64,000 nucleotides of DNA from Coccinella septempunctata (taxonomy: Eukaryota > Arthropoda > Insecta > Coleoptera > Coccinellidae), in assembly GCF_907165205.1 (NCBI RefSeq), contig NC_058197.1, positions 19,739,766 to 19,803,765 of the forward strand, read 5' to 3'. Under the pieces are notes generated by a model. The model was not told the DNA's origin. It was given only the letters and a program-made list of their open reading frames with translations, and ran no database searches. Both the position numbers and the translations under genes were made by a program. This document shows positions 37,832-50,439 of the stretch, piece by piece; positions within the stretch are counted from its first letter, which is position 1; the number at the start of each line of letters is the position of its first letter.

Positions 37832-40150
37832 TTATGGATAATTGTTCAAAACTGTCTGAATCCAGTCCAGATGCTTAGCAACATCTGTAAACACCACATA
37901 TTGGGATGTATCACAAATAATTTTCCCTTGAAATGCCACCCCAACGCTGACTAAGCCTCTTATTTGCCAGACTGTATTTGAACCACTTGTACCCCTTCTG
38001 GGAAAGACCATACCACCTCCACTATCCCCATTGCACACCGAGGTTCCTACAAATTCGTTATAAATTACATTTACAAGGACTCTACATTCGGATAACATTA
38101 CCATTTCTGAAACCTGCACAGAAACTTTTTTCCGAAGTAAATTGCGAGAAAAAATCCCTGTTGGAATATATACATTTAGCGAGAGACACTATTGGCATTT
38201 GTGCCTGCATGAGAGTTGTCGTTAAGACTCCATTTTCGTTAAAACCCCATCCAACAACAGTACCTACAATAAGAAAAAAAAAAAGGTAGATTACGATACG
38301 TTTGGTCAAGGGTTACATACCAAGTTTTCCCTCCACTTCGTTCAAATCTGTATGCTCATCCCATAGGCAAACAGGTCTCACGTAATTTGTGATTTCGACC
38401 GGTTCTACAAGCCTGAGGATAGCTATATCGTTGTAATATCCGGAATAGTTGTATTGTGGATGGATGTATATGTCCCCAACCTCTCTGTCTTGAATTTCAG
38501 AGCCAAACTTTCGAAGGTTATACTTTCCTGGAAGATTCGTGGATTATATTGGAATGTTTTAATCATTCTACTTACCTAGATAAGCTAGAATATTTTGGGG
38601 ATTTATGGGTCTATTTGTTCGTGGCTTTGTGACGCAGTGAGCTGCAGTCAAAATGTGGCTAGTGGAAATCAAAGTACCACCGCATGTGTACATTAACTGG
38701 ATTCCCTTGGAATGGTAAAGGGCAGTGTGCCAAGGCCACTGACCTGTTGAAGAAACGTTTAAAGCCGTATGAAACCATGGGAATTGAAAATTTACCAGGT
38801 TCGGTATCTTGGCCGTAAGAAATCAATGGTCTAGCCTGAGTGGCCACCAATCCACATCTCTGGTTTCTGGGGGCGCTCGGTCTTGTTGATGGATTGGACG
38901 GTGGTCTGCTAACAATTGCTGAAAAATCACCAGCGAAGAAGTCGTCATTGTCCTGTGAAGATGCCGATAAGCTGGAAGACCTAACGAAAGGTTTTATCCA
39001 ACTTTAATGACCTGTGGAAAATTAATACTCTTACCCTTGGTTGTAATTGGTGTTGGCGCTGAACCCATCTGGTTCCCTGGAATGGTACGGATGAAATAAA
39101 AACATTTGGAAACCATTTACTTACCTGTTATTCCCATAAGAGGGCTGGTTATCTCCGTTCACATTGTATCCGTTACCATAACCAGTGGAGCCTTGGTTGT
39201 ACCCATTATCCGGTCCTTCAGGTCTAAAACTGATCACTTCTGCATCCGGATTTATCCTGTCAGGCCTGTTATAGCCATCCAGCTCATGACGATCTGTTGA
39301 GCTGGAAGGTCTGCTAGGTCTAGCTACCTCCAAGTCGTCAGTGGAGCTGGAAGGTCTACCATTGATGGGCCTGTTTGGTCTCACTACCTCCAAGTCCTCA
39401 GTGAAACTTGAAGGTCTAGCATTGGCATGTGAAGGCCGGTTAGGCGTTACCAACTCCAGGTATTCGGTTGTTGGTCTAGCGTTAGAGTTTGAGGGTCTGT
39501 TAGGTCTTTGGACCTCCTGGTTCGTGTTCACAGGTCTGCTCGGCCTCTCTGAAGTGAAACCTAAAGGTCTAGCGTTGGAATTTGGTCTACTAGACGTATC
39601 AACGTGGGTAGGTCTAGTTGTAGCCGAAGAACTAGGCCTGCCGTTCGTGTTCGAGGATTTTCGATTGGAGGTGGTAGGTCTTGCGGAATTTCTGACGGTC
39701 GTTTGTTCGTCCGTAGCAGAACAAATGCTCCTACCGTTCAGATTTATCTCGCTGACGCTCGGTACATTCCCTCCGGAGTTATATTTCACGAAGAAACGTA
39801 CGGGGGTCACCGTCCCAGCTTCCAAAACGTAATTGTTGCTCCTTATCAAGAATTCCCGGTTGTTTGTCGTGGCCGCGTCTCCGAAGATGTTCTACAAAAG
39901 GCGCAGTTTAAAAACAATTTTGGAAAATGTCGTCGAAACTTACACCAAGCAGTTCCGCTGGTCTGTCCAACGTTATGGTCAGCCAGAGTCCCCTCAGAGA
40001 CTCCCTGGAACTCAAATTAACAACAGCGTACCATCTATCGTTTTCTGAATTTTTGGGTTCGTAGATCAAGACGTGTGGACATGGCGAAGGTTTTTGCGAA
40101 CGCACTGTATTTAATGTCAATAGTGTTATGATTGTGGTTAAAAGCATCAT
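37832..40150 (-). CDS. Secreted gd-like serine protease with GD N-terminal domain
   Basis: Resembles gastrulation-defective/modular insect serine proteases. Eight minus-strand exons: 40150-39944, 39891-39125, 39076-39035, 38980-38796, 38743-38576, 38527-38321, 38263-38102, 38046-37832; 650 residues, phases all agree. Signal peptide MMLLTTIITLLTLNTVRS, then a GD_N-type domain (CPHVLIYEPKNSENDRWYAV and onward). A 180-residue Arg/Pro/Asn/Ser-rich linker follows, with repeated 'NARP', 'RPNRPS' and 'DLEVxRP' units. The trypsin fold has all three catalytic residues: TAAHC, NDIAIL, GDSGG. The residue at S1-pocket position 189 is Ser, not Asp, so it is not trypsin-like. The activation junction is atypical: the expected R|IVGG reads L-ISYG before QDTEPGQWPW. 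Probably acts in an extracellular patterning or immune cascade. Confidence 0.9.
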
Positions 40151-41410
40151 TAAGTCGGAGATTGGTCGTTTCTGGAAGATCAAAAGAGAGACAGATGGTA
40201 GTAAAATGCAAATTACATTTTATAATGAGTGAACGTTGTGGTTAAGCTCGTGAACAGTTATTTTCTGCGAATGTTGTGGAAGATTTCGGATAATATAGGG
40301 TCCATAAATAAAAGTTTCCAAGGCTGCTATTTAATACGAAAGCTATCACAGGTACCTGGATACGAAAGAGGAAAATTTACCATCATTTAAAGGATTTATA
40401 AGCAATTACGAAATATTCTTTGTTCAAAAAGTGTTTTATTTGTGTCTTTCATTCAGTAGATCATTAAAATCTAATTTTTACTAGGACTTGACTAAATCGA
40501 TCTATAATCGCATCAAAATCCCATCAAGAACAAGTCTAATTTTTATTTTTCCCATCGAAACTACGTACTGGAAAAATAATATCAATGAATCTGAAGGTAA
40601 TATTGTGTTTTGTCAAATATTCAAGCAGCCTTGGAATAATAAAATACAAAATATCAGCTGTATTTCCGAAATTCCTCAAGTAATTTTACTCACCAAAAAT
40701 AAATTCGAATTTTGAACTTTCAACTCAATTCATCAGATTTACGCGCGTAGGATATTCGAAAAGTATACAAAAGTATTGTATATTTACATTGCAATTGCTA
40801 TTAGTTTCGGATCTTAACTTCGACGTCCTGTTATTATTGAATTTAATTTGAAAACTGAAGACAACAAGAAGCAATCGTCAAACAGGTTTTGCCATGAGGA
40901 ATTTCCGTGATATCGAACTTCTGACCGTGGGTAATCGCGGGAAATTTGAATGTGAATATAAAACCGGATTGGTAATGAAGTTATCTGCAATTCGGAATGT
41001 GAACCCTGCATTGGGATTGCTTAAGTTCGCCACATCACCAATAGGTGGCGACACATATCAATAATGCCTCAAAAAATAATTTTCTGAAGTAAATCCTAGA
41101 AATATTACTTTTTCAGGATAGAAAGAACTTTAAAAACGAGGTTAAAAATATGTTGTGATAGTTTATAATACCCGAATGACTGTGAATTTAAATAATTGAT
41201 TTTTCAGCACATCGTATCGAGATTAAGATGAAAACATCGAGGTTTCCCATAATTATCTGCATTTCTGCTGAGAAAACAACTTCAAATTGTATATTGTAAT
41301 ATCTAGGCGATTTTATTGTTCGGAGGAATGTGAAAGGGGCCCTGCATTTTTTCCTTTTGTTCAACTTGGCGTAGGAATAAGGCCATCAATAAGGTCATAG
41401 AACTCCGGAG
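40151..41410. other. Intergenic, protease to su(s)-like gene
   Basis: AT-rich 5' flank of two divergent genes, without recognised coding sequence. Confidence 0.5.
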
Positions 41411-41417
41411 AAGTGCG

Positions 41418-41459
41418 CACGTGATTGGTCGAAAGTTATGAAAGCCGCGTCGTGATTGG
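41418..41459 (+). promoter_or_regulatory. E-box and twin inverted CCAAT boxes
   Basis: CACGTG at 41418-41423 is followed by ATTGG at 41424-41428 and again at 41455-41459, in a GC-richer island of an otherwise AT-rich region. It lies about 250 bases before the putative first coding exon of the su(s)-like gene and is a plausible housekeeping promoter. Confidence 0.45.
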
Positions 41460-41712
41460 CTGTCGGGTTTCTGTGCGATCTAATATCGGATTTACGTTTC
41501 CTTTTCAACTCGGGAACAGAACTGCATCATTTGTGGTCTCAACGCCTAAGAGAATAGTCGGTTAATATGAACAAATGCGTAAATTCTCATGTCTGCCTGC
41601 ACACACAACAGGACAGATATTTAAAATAGTGAATGAGTGATTTACTTTCATGCCATTTCATTAGATACCTATACCAACATCCAGCATAGTGAAACACTAT
41701 TAGGTTTTGAAA

Positions 41713-44700
41713 ATGGCACTTGTCTGTGATCTCAAAAGGTTTGCATAATTTTTACCGCCAGGACAATTCAAGAAAGACCATCAGCAAGACCCTGAAACAT
41801 GTTAATATTGACGGTTTGGGATCTAAATCGAGGATCAACGTGAAATTTCCATAATTTCAGATAATCAATGTCAGTCGCGTCACTTTCAGGGCGTTGTTCT
41901 GTCCGGCGATAGATATTTCGGCTTACAATTACTCTCGAAATCGTTCGAATGGCCTAATCCAGAAAACCAATTTTGGATTTCTATAGGGCTATCTACTAAT
42001 TATAGCTGAAATAATTTTCGCGGATAGGCACAACGCTGGAAGATGACGTTGAATATCTTGATAGTTGAAGAAAGGTAAAAGACAACTATGCAATCTTAAT
42101 TTGTAGAAAATTGTAGCGATAAAACTGTAAAAATTATGAACTGAACGTTAATATTAACATATTTCACGGCAGCTCGTAATCCATGCATAAAATATTGATT
42201 ACGCTGGTGAACAAGATGGCCTCCTATTTTAACGAACATCTGCGTTGTTGGGAATTTAGTGAGTCACATCAGCTTGTCGATAATCATGTCTTAATCCCTT
42301 CGGTTTAACCGAATTTTTGGTAGTTTTCTTATCGGATACCTAACAAATGGAAGCTAAATTATTCGTAGCATACGTAATCTAATCACTAAGGATCATTTTG
42401 TGTAGAAATTCTAAATTCTCCTTTTTCGTAAACTTTCTTCAGGTACATTTCTTTCATCGCTATTCATAGCGTTTTTAGTTTGGAATTTTGATAGCTGAAA
42501 ATCGCTAACTTTCCAACAATGCGGTTTTTTCCGATGGAGTAACTCAAAACAGGTGGAAATTGGAATTGCTCCTTGGACTTTGACGCTTAAGCGATAAAAT
42601 TCAACGTAGTAAAACAATAAAAATTCGTTGCAAGGAAGCCCGTTATCACACTTGTCCTTGAAACTATTGATTAATTACACGATGTGCATGTGTTGACACC
42701 TGGTGGTGGAATTTGGAACTACACATGACGTAGCTTTACGAATACATTAATTCCCGAAAAAATTCATAATTATTTTTGGATGGACAAAATGATTACGTCG
42801 AAACACGTGGAATAATCCACGTTTTTCATACTGAGACAAGTATAAACATTTCCTTCTTCCGCAACGACGCAATATTTAAATTTCTTCCCATCAACACACT
42901 CGGAAAAAGGATTAATCGAAAAAATTATACTAAATACTTCTTATTTACTTGAATTATATTGACTAATAGTGATCTAATTGAAAAGAAAACAAGATGTATC
43001 AAAATTTAATAGTTTGTACGGGGGTCGTCCATAAGTTGAAATTTCCACTTGTACGGGGGGCATCCGAAAATACAGTAGCACCAAACTAATAAGTCTCGTT
43101 TTCTCAGCGAACCTGCGAAGGTTGAATCTAAACCTGAGAACGCGGAAGATTTAGAAGACGGTGAAATAGAAGATGGCGAAATTGAAGATGACGATGAAGC
43201 TATGGAGGAGCAACCTCCTGCCGAAAATACGGCCCCCCAAACCGTTCCACCGAAACAGGAAGAAAATAAACCCGAAAAAATCGACCGGGATAGGCCTAGG
43301 GATAGATCCAGGGAAAGAAGGGATAAGAGGCATAAAGAAAAAGAAACTAGGCACATGACGGAGGCGGAAAAGAGCATTTTGCATCTGAGGAGGAAAGAAC
43401 GGATGGAGAGGGAAAGGGAGAAATGGAACAGGAGGAAAGAACATCAAAATATCGAACCTCAAGGTGATATATCTTTTTTTTTTGGGATTTAATCTTGTAC
43501 TCTAGGGGGTTAAATGTGCTGATTGTGTGTTTTAACAGATGATTTCGCTATAAAATTGGAAAAAACCCTTGCCAGTATCTTGAAGAAAGACAGGGTAACC
43601 AGTGATGATGATAAAGAAGAAGAACGAAGGGGAACCAAAAGAAAGAGGAAAGATAAAGAAGGCGATCATGGTGTAAGTAAAAATTGAACTTTTGTATTCG
43701 GGGAATCGAAATATTCAACAATTCCTTCTTACCTAGGCGAAACATTTCAAGTCGAATTCAGCATCTGAGGTCGACGAAAAAGAGATCATGAACATTCGTG
43801 GTGGTAGTCCAGACCCAGCGCAAAGACTGGACAAGGACGAAAGGCCTAAGAGTCCTCGTTCTGAAGGATCTTACGACTCTGAACCTGCTTCGGACCTCGT
43901 GAAACAGGAGGACAAGGGGAACAGGGGACGGAGAGAGAGCAGAAGGGAGGGGAAGAAAAACAACAAAAATAAGAACAAGAACAGAGATAGGAACTTTAAG
44001 AAGGACAACAAGAATCGGGACAGTAAGGTTGAGCCTACAGCCGATTCCAAAGGGATTTGTATATTTTATCTGAACGGCAAGTGCAATAAGGTAAGGGGGA
44101 TGATTGTAGGAGTTTTGGAGGGTTTATTGAGGGATTGTTTTGTTTCAGAATGACTGTATTTACTCGCATGAGGCTGTGCCGCCAATGAAGTTAGAGCTTT
44201 GCAAGTTTTACCTGATGGATTGTTGTGCAAAAGGCGACAACTGTTCTTATATGCATTCAGATTTTCCTTGTAAATTTTACCATATGGGACTTCCGTGCAA
44301 CATGGGGGACAAGTGCAAATTTTCTCATGGAGATCCGTTGAGCGACGGTGAGTACAGATTTTTCGACGTTTCCGCCTCTAACTCATCTTCACCTTTAGTC
44401 TATTCAAAAAGAGGTTGTAGTTATTTTTTCCCCAACAAAACAATTGAAGAAAACGACAGATGACGCAGCGTCATCTGTCAGATTATAAATGACCACCCTA
44501 ACCGAACTAATCCCAGATCGAAATTCCTGTTTGTGTGGCTTTTTTTTTTTTTCTAAATTCCCGATTTTTCTGTGTAGGGTTGAAACAGATACTTTTTAAA
44601 CATATCGAGACCGCGCCCAGGGACATACTGGGAGGTTTTCCGAGGCTAAGTCGTGAAGAAACTTTGCAAATGATGGACAACACGCAAAAAAATTTGATGG

Positions 44701-47600
44701 ACATGTACAAGGAGCAAAATCAAAGCGAACAGGAAAAGGGGAACGATGATCCCTCAGGAGACATCTCCATACCCTCGCTTTTCGACATAAGCGTACCCGT
44801 GCCGGCCGAATTGAAGGACGAACCTAGTGGTTAGTAGATATTTCAACCACCCCCCAACCCCCCAGATCGGTTGAGAAAATAGCTACGCCTCTTGCACTTT
44901 CTCTATCTCTCTCGCACCTGACGCACTCGTTGATTTGCACATCATCACGATTTTAGTTTCGTTCAATCGATAAAATTCAACTGGATTAAATTTTTAGGCT
45001 TGATCGAAGAAGTGACCGTTGGTTTTCCAACGGTTGTAGCTTTTTTCTCTCCGCTTCTCCTGCGGTCTTTCCGTCTCTCTCTCTCATTTACCCCCAATGC
45101 AATCTATCATAATTTTGTGTTCTAGATGCAAAATCGAAGAACTCTGAGAAAACCGGAAGGAACAAGCCATCCCGATGGCAGGCTGCTGATCCCAAGGAGA
45201 AGGTCTCCAACGCGCCCATGAATTTCGGACCTTTCAACTTCACCCAGGATCAAGATATGAGGATTAACAGGTGCGTTGAGAACCTTGTACCCTAAACTTC
45301 ACTTTTCCACAACTAACTTTTTTTTTACAGCAACGGAGATATCGATATGAGGACTTTGCCACCTCATCCCTTGAGCAGTCTACCTCAGCCACTTCCTTCG
45401 TCTCTGATGTCTTCCGATCTATCCAGGATGAGTAATAATCCCATAAGAAACTCGACCGGTGATGTGGACATCAGGAATATGACCCCTAATTTTGCCTCCG
45501 ATGTCGACATTAGATTGCAGTCCACTTTCGAGGTCCCGGAGAAGAACAAATCGCATCAGAATCAATCTGCGCCGTTTTTGGGTAGCAAAGACGTCGATAT
45601 AAGACAGCTGGGGCCTCCACCGTCCATGCAGATGGAGGAAGACAAGGGGGCTCACAACAAAACCAACGATTCAGGTAGGTTCGACGTTTAATTGGTACGA
45701 CAAGAAGTTTAACGTTTTTTTTTATTGTAGAGGGTGTAATGAACATACCCCCGAATATGCCGAAGATGCAGAGGGAGCTCTACATGAGGATACAGTCTCA
45801 GCAAAAGGAGAACACCCCAGTTTACAACAAGTACGACGCCAACGGGGAAGACGACCTGAACAACGACGAGGATTGGTATTCTGACGATGACGACGAGCAC
45901 CGGTTGACCATCAAGGTCGACAACGAGGAAACTGAGACGCCCGAGCTAAAAGAGGAAAAGACGGAGGCTCTAGAGTTCCCAGGGTAAGTGAAGGCTTAAA
46001 AATTAACGTCATTTCCCCGATACTAACTCCACCATCATTCCAGCCTACCGGTGATAGCCCCACTCCCGGCCAAACCCCAAGAGGTGGTGGAGAAGCTGGG
46101 CGACCTATCGAAGATCAACATAACCGCGGACATCACCAAGCTCCTGAGTTCGCTGAGCTCCTCCCTGCCGTCCCCCAAGACGCCCGAGTCCTCGTCCGTC
46201 CGGGATCCGAGACAGGCGAAGAGTCAGGCGACCATAAACTCGCCCTCGCGCAGTCCCACCTCCGCCTCGCACGAGACCGCCGCCCCCTTCACCCCCAGGA
46301 CCCTGTTCGACCCCAGACTGACGCAGGATCCGAAGGTGAACCAGGCCGCGGAGGCCCCGCGCGACCCCAGGAAGGGGGCGACCGCGGGCGGCAGCAAGTC
46401 GGACAAGATGAGCATCTACGAGCAGGGCGGTCTCAACTTGGAGGACGGTGACGCATCCGACGCTTATAAAGGTGAGGTTACGAAGGTTACGAAGGTTTTA
46501 CTTAAATTGAAGGGTGTTTTTCTTCCGCAGCTTCTTCTAGACCGGACGTAGATCTGAGAACTTTGGGGTTGCCGTTCAAGGGCATGGAGAGCTACACGCC
46601 AGCGACAGAGATAGACGCCAGCTTCAGCACCCATCTCCCCATAGCGTGGAAGGTGATAGAAGTGGACGTCCCAAGGCCTGATTACTCTGGTCTCAAGTTA
46701 TCCCTGGATGAAGCCGAGAAAACCGGGGATCCAAGATTGCGCAAGATATTCAGGTTGAGCGTGGAAGAACGGGACACTCCTCTGAGTCCGAAGGCCAGTC
46801 CTCAACGTCCCACCGGCGTCAGGATAGATCCACGTCTGCGTAAAGTGGAAGAGGCCAAATCCCTGAGCCTGGATTCTTCGTCGATGAGTTACACCCAGCA
46901 ACTGAACACCTTGCAGAGCTCGGCGTTCTACCAGAGCCTGACCAGCAACCAGAAACTGATGCTGAACCAGGAACTGGCGTCCAGATCGGACCAGACAGGT
47001 TCCCACGATCCCATATTGAACAGCATCTTGGCCAGTCTCAATCTGGTGCCCGGCATGGGCGTGGGAGGCAACGTGCCTCAAGGCCACGGCTCTAACTTCG
47101 GGGTGGCGGCCAACATCTTGCAGAGTATCAACAAGATGAACACGATGTCCCAGATGGGTCCCAACATGATGAACCCCAACAACGCCATGTTGAACCCGAT
47201 GGGGCAGGGAGTCATCCAGCCTGGACTCCTAGGAGCAGCTCCGGGGATACCCAACATGCCCCAACAGGAGTTCCCCATGAACTTCGATCCCAGAACCCAG
47301 AACGGTCTGCTGGGGAACGGACCACCCCAACAGTTCCCCACCTTCGAACCTCCTCCGGGACAAGGCAGCTTCCAGAATTACCCCAACGACGATTACTACC
47401 CACCGGAGAACAACAACCAGGGCGGTTTCCGGGGGAACCAGGGTAGGAATGACAGAGGAGGCAACTTCAACAACAGGGAGAGACGGAGAGGTGGAAGAAA
47501 CAACAACAACTTCGGTAGGAACCAGGGCAACAGGAACAATCAGTTCAGGAGGAACCAGGGCGGCGGGGGTAGATCGAACAAAGGTCACAACCAATCGTGA
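41713..47600 (+). CDS. su(s): CCCH zinc-finger protein, suppressor of sable / ZC3H4-like
   Basis: Nuclear RNA-binding factor of the su(s)/ZC3H4/ZC3H6 family, which restrains aberrant or unproductive transcription. Exons: possible first 41713-41738 (ATG, phase fits, low confidence), then 43108-43463, 43539-43672, 43737-44090, 44149-44347, 44578-44829, 45126-45270, 45331-45674, 45731-45983, 46044-46471, 46531-47600; about 1186 residues. The acidic N-terminus (LEDGEIEDGEIEDDDEA) leads to an RD/RE-rich tract. Three consecutive CCCH fingers start near residue 270 (CIFYLNGKCNKNDCIYSH, CKFYLMDCCAKGDNCSYMH, CKFYHMGLPCNMGDKCKFSH). Beyond lie repeated D-[VI]-D-x-R and DPR motifs, and a low-complexity Gly/Asn/Arg-rich (RGG-like) C-terminus. 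Family assignment is firm; exon 1 is tentative. Intron 1 (41739-43107) shows nothing else. Confidence 0.87.
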
Positions 47601-48927
47601 AGTGAGATCCAGTGACGTAGAGACAGGGACTCGTTGTAAATCGAACAAAATTCTGTAAAGTTCAAATATAGGTTACGGTGTGTACATAAGAAGGACGATT
47701 TTTTGTACTCGTTGTAAATAATGACTCGTTCGGAAAGTGACCGGGAAAATTGTATATTCGATTTTTGTAATTTTCGGACAGCAAATGTCGATTCTTTTGC
47801 GTTAAAATGACGAATTTATTTTTGTATTTTGAATTGGATTATTTAGGAAATAGAGAGATGAAAAAATGATATTGTGCCAATGATTCTACGACTAAGTGAT
47901 TTCTAAAGTTGATGAGTACAATTTATTTATTGTAATTATCGAGCCGTTGTATTTATATTTGTTACTGTATATTATAAATAGTCTTCCAATCCTATTTCAG
48001 TCTTTCAATATTAACTAGGACTGTTTAAACGTTTATCGGCTTGGAAAAACACATAAATTCAGTTAAAGCCGATTAAAAAAAATCGAAATACGAAATTCCC
48101 CTTCAAAAATGCACGTAGAACCATTATGCAATCTTTGTGTTCCGATATCTCGAAGAAAAAACGTTTAAAATGCGAAAACTATACGACACTGCTTATTTCC
48201 AATCGCGAATGCCCAGTCGAATGTTACGCCCATGTCTTTGCCCTTCACGTTTTTTTCGATGATCATGATGAAGTTAGCTGCACCCCCTAAATTCTATGGT
48301 TTCTCCTGATAACTTGTCAAATTTCGAATATTGCCTACATAGATAACCTATTGCCTATTTTCCAACAAATATTTTTTTAGTTACCAATCTGAACTAAATA
48401 CAAGAGCATAAGAGGGAAACTACGTAGTATTCAACAAAAACTGATGAAAAAACAATAAATTTTTTAATTAAATTCTTTTTATTACTGGATATTACAGTTT
48501 ATATGGGGTAGAAGTGTGCTACTCGTTTAAATTCCTAAAAACTATATCAGATAACATCAAAAATATGATAAAGGTTAAAACGTCACATTATCCTCCCTGC
48601 TACCAGTTTCATTCCTCACAACGAGACAACTTATTGCTAGACCGTAAAAAACTTTTGGGGTCAACGTATAAGAGGTAAACTTCCATCCAAGGTGCGACTT
48701 GCATTGGCTACACTGCATTATAGTCCATGCGTACCTTAAAAAGATTTCCTAGCTCAATTTTCTCAAGACTGAAAGGGGCTAAACATACCCTGGAAACCAG
48801 GAAAACTGTCTTGATGGTCTTCCGACAAGTCTAAAATTTTTTGCATCGCTCACAGTTATGGTTTCAAAAACGTGTCCGCCTAAAAATAACCCAAGTTTAA
48901 CACTACATTCGGAGAATTTACAAGCCT
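47601..48927. other. 3' flank of su(s)-like gene
   Basis: Long 3'UTR-like AT-rich sequence and convergent spacer. No gene or repeat recognised. Confidence 0.5.
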
Positions 48928-50222
48928 TTAATAAATCTGAAATAACTTACTGGGATTTACAAAGTTATTTTGAATCCCATCCTTCGACAGTACGATTATA
49001 TGTTGTTGTTCGGCAATGCACTGAAGACAACTGTGACACATCATGATTCTATTCTGTGAAAATCCAAAACGCAATATAAACAATTAAAAGTGCATGAATA
49101 AAGTTCGAAACCACCGGAAAGTTACTTACGCTTTTCAAATATTTCATTTCTAACCTCAATCTCGATAATACCGTGCTCTCCTGCAAAAGCAACAACCTTT
49201 CCTGATATTGCAGCAGGTAATTCTGTATGAACCAATATGAAAGCTTCAAGGGATCCTTTGGCACAAATTCCATGATGAAACATTTTTTCAAACCTTCCAG
49301 AATGTGTTTAACGAAATAACAGACCTCGTATTCTTCGTACAACCAATCAGGATATGTGAATTGAGCTACGTGATACCTTCAATGTGCGTTCTCACAAATC
49401 TGTTGTGAATTAAAACATTCACACTTACTTTCTATATTTCCTGATTTTCTTCATATCCGCATAATCCTCGCAGAAAAAGGGTTTTTTCTTTTTCAATGTG
49501 TACAATTGTGTGTCGGCCAAAGGAGATGTAGCCATGTGTTCCGGCAAAACTTTCACTAAAACAGTTTGCAATCTTTCCGATAGAGGTTTAATTTCGGAAA
49601 TGATCTGACAGCGCTGCCTCCCCCTCGCTTTCAGCGATAAAATTCCATCTCTGACGTTAGTTTCAAAAGCTTCCATGATAACTCCGTACTCAAAGAATTC
49701 TGAAGGTTTTGAATAACTTAAGGAAGGATAACATATGTCTCGACCGAAATTTCAACTTACTGTGTACAGAGAAGGACGAAAACTTTGCTTTTCTTCAGGA
49801 AGTGTTGCATGACACTACCTTCGTGTGGATTATCAAATATTAGAGGCAGGGTGAAGTCTGGCAGCACCAGAGTGTTCGTATCTATTCCTAGAAGATTCAA
49901 AATTTCGCCATCGTCAAACAGAGTGTAACCACCAAGATTGTTCAGCTTCCCCAAGTACTAAAAATAAGGGTGCTTCAAGATAAATTCGGGGTGAATGCGA
50001 GATATTTTACCCTATGCGAAGTCGGCAAATCGATGTTGAAGTCTCCGACGAGCTCCACTTCATCTGTTAACGATAATAGAGTAAATTTGGATGATGTATT
50101 GGAAGGTAAGGAAATCGAAACCTACCATCGTCCGAAGAATTATTCTGGACCATATATAACGGGGATAACGAACTGGATATGTGCCCATTTTCAATCTCGT
50201 CGTTTTGTTCATCATCGGACAT
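48928..50222 (-). CDS. Unrecognised 299-residue protein
   Basis: I do not recognise the family. Six minus-strand exons in consistent phase: 50222-50126, 50063-50011, 49957-49819, 49699-49429, 49376-49130, 49020-48928, 299 residues. The protein opens with an acidic disordered stretch (MSDDEQNDEIENGH, later NNSSDDDEVELVGDFNIDL). A compact, probably beta-rich part follows (LNNLGGYTLFDDGEILNLLG, IDTNTLVLPDFTLPLIFDN). Then come a basic segment (LKARGRQRCQ, YTLKKKKPFF) and a helical C-terminus (DPLKLSYWFIQNYLLQYQER, LLLLQESTVLSRLRLEMKYL). For exon 3 I used the donor GAAG|gtagtg at 49818 because the downstream gtaagt at 49756 breaks the frame. No signal peptide or membrane span. It faces head-to-head with the gustatory receptor gene. 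Confidence 0.72.
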
Positions 50223-50439
50223 TTTCGACTTATATTAATAAATCTCTTCGTTATAAATATTTGTAAACACAAATTTCCGAAATTCACATCGAACCATAGA
50301 CACGCAATGAACAAGAGATCTATGCCAGAGATCATCTGTCAAAATAAACCAGAGCGAAAGCAACAACTTTTTTTTCTGAAAAACCTTTGAAAAGTGTTCA
50401 TTTTCTTCAGAAAATGCAGAATGGCACATTTGAAAAGTA

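Noticed and set aside
39341..39832. 163-residue plus-strand open frame
   Set aside because: Antisense shadow of the repetitive protease linker exon.
49757..49818. Extension of exon 3 of the 299-residue gene to the gtaagt donor at 49756
   Set aside because: Joining from there puts exon 4 out of frame or into a stop; the earlier donor GAAG|gtagtg keeps phase.
49970..50266. Plus-strand open frame starting MLKSPTSSTSS, first taken as the receptor's N-terminal exon
   Set aside because: Its phase does not join the receptor exon at 51601, and the same DNA encodes phase-matched exons 1 and 2 of the minus-strand 299-residue gene.
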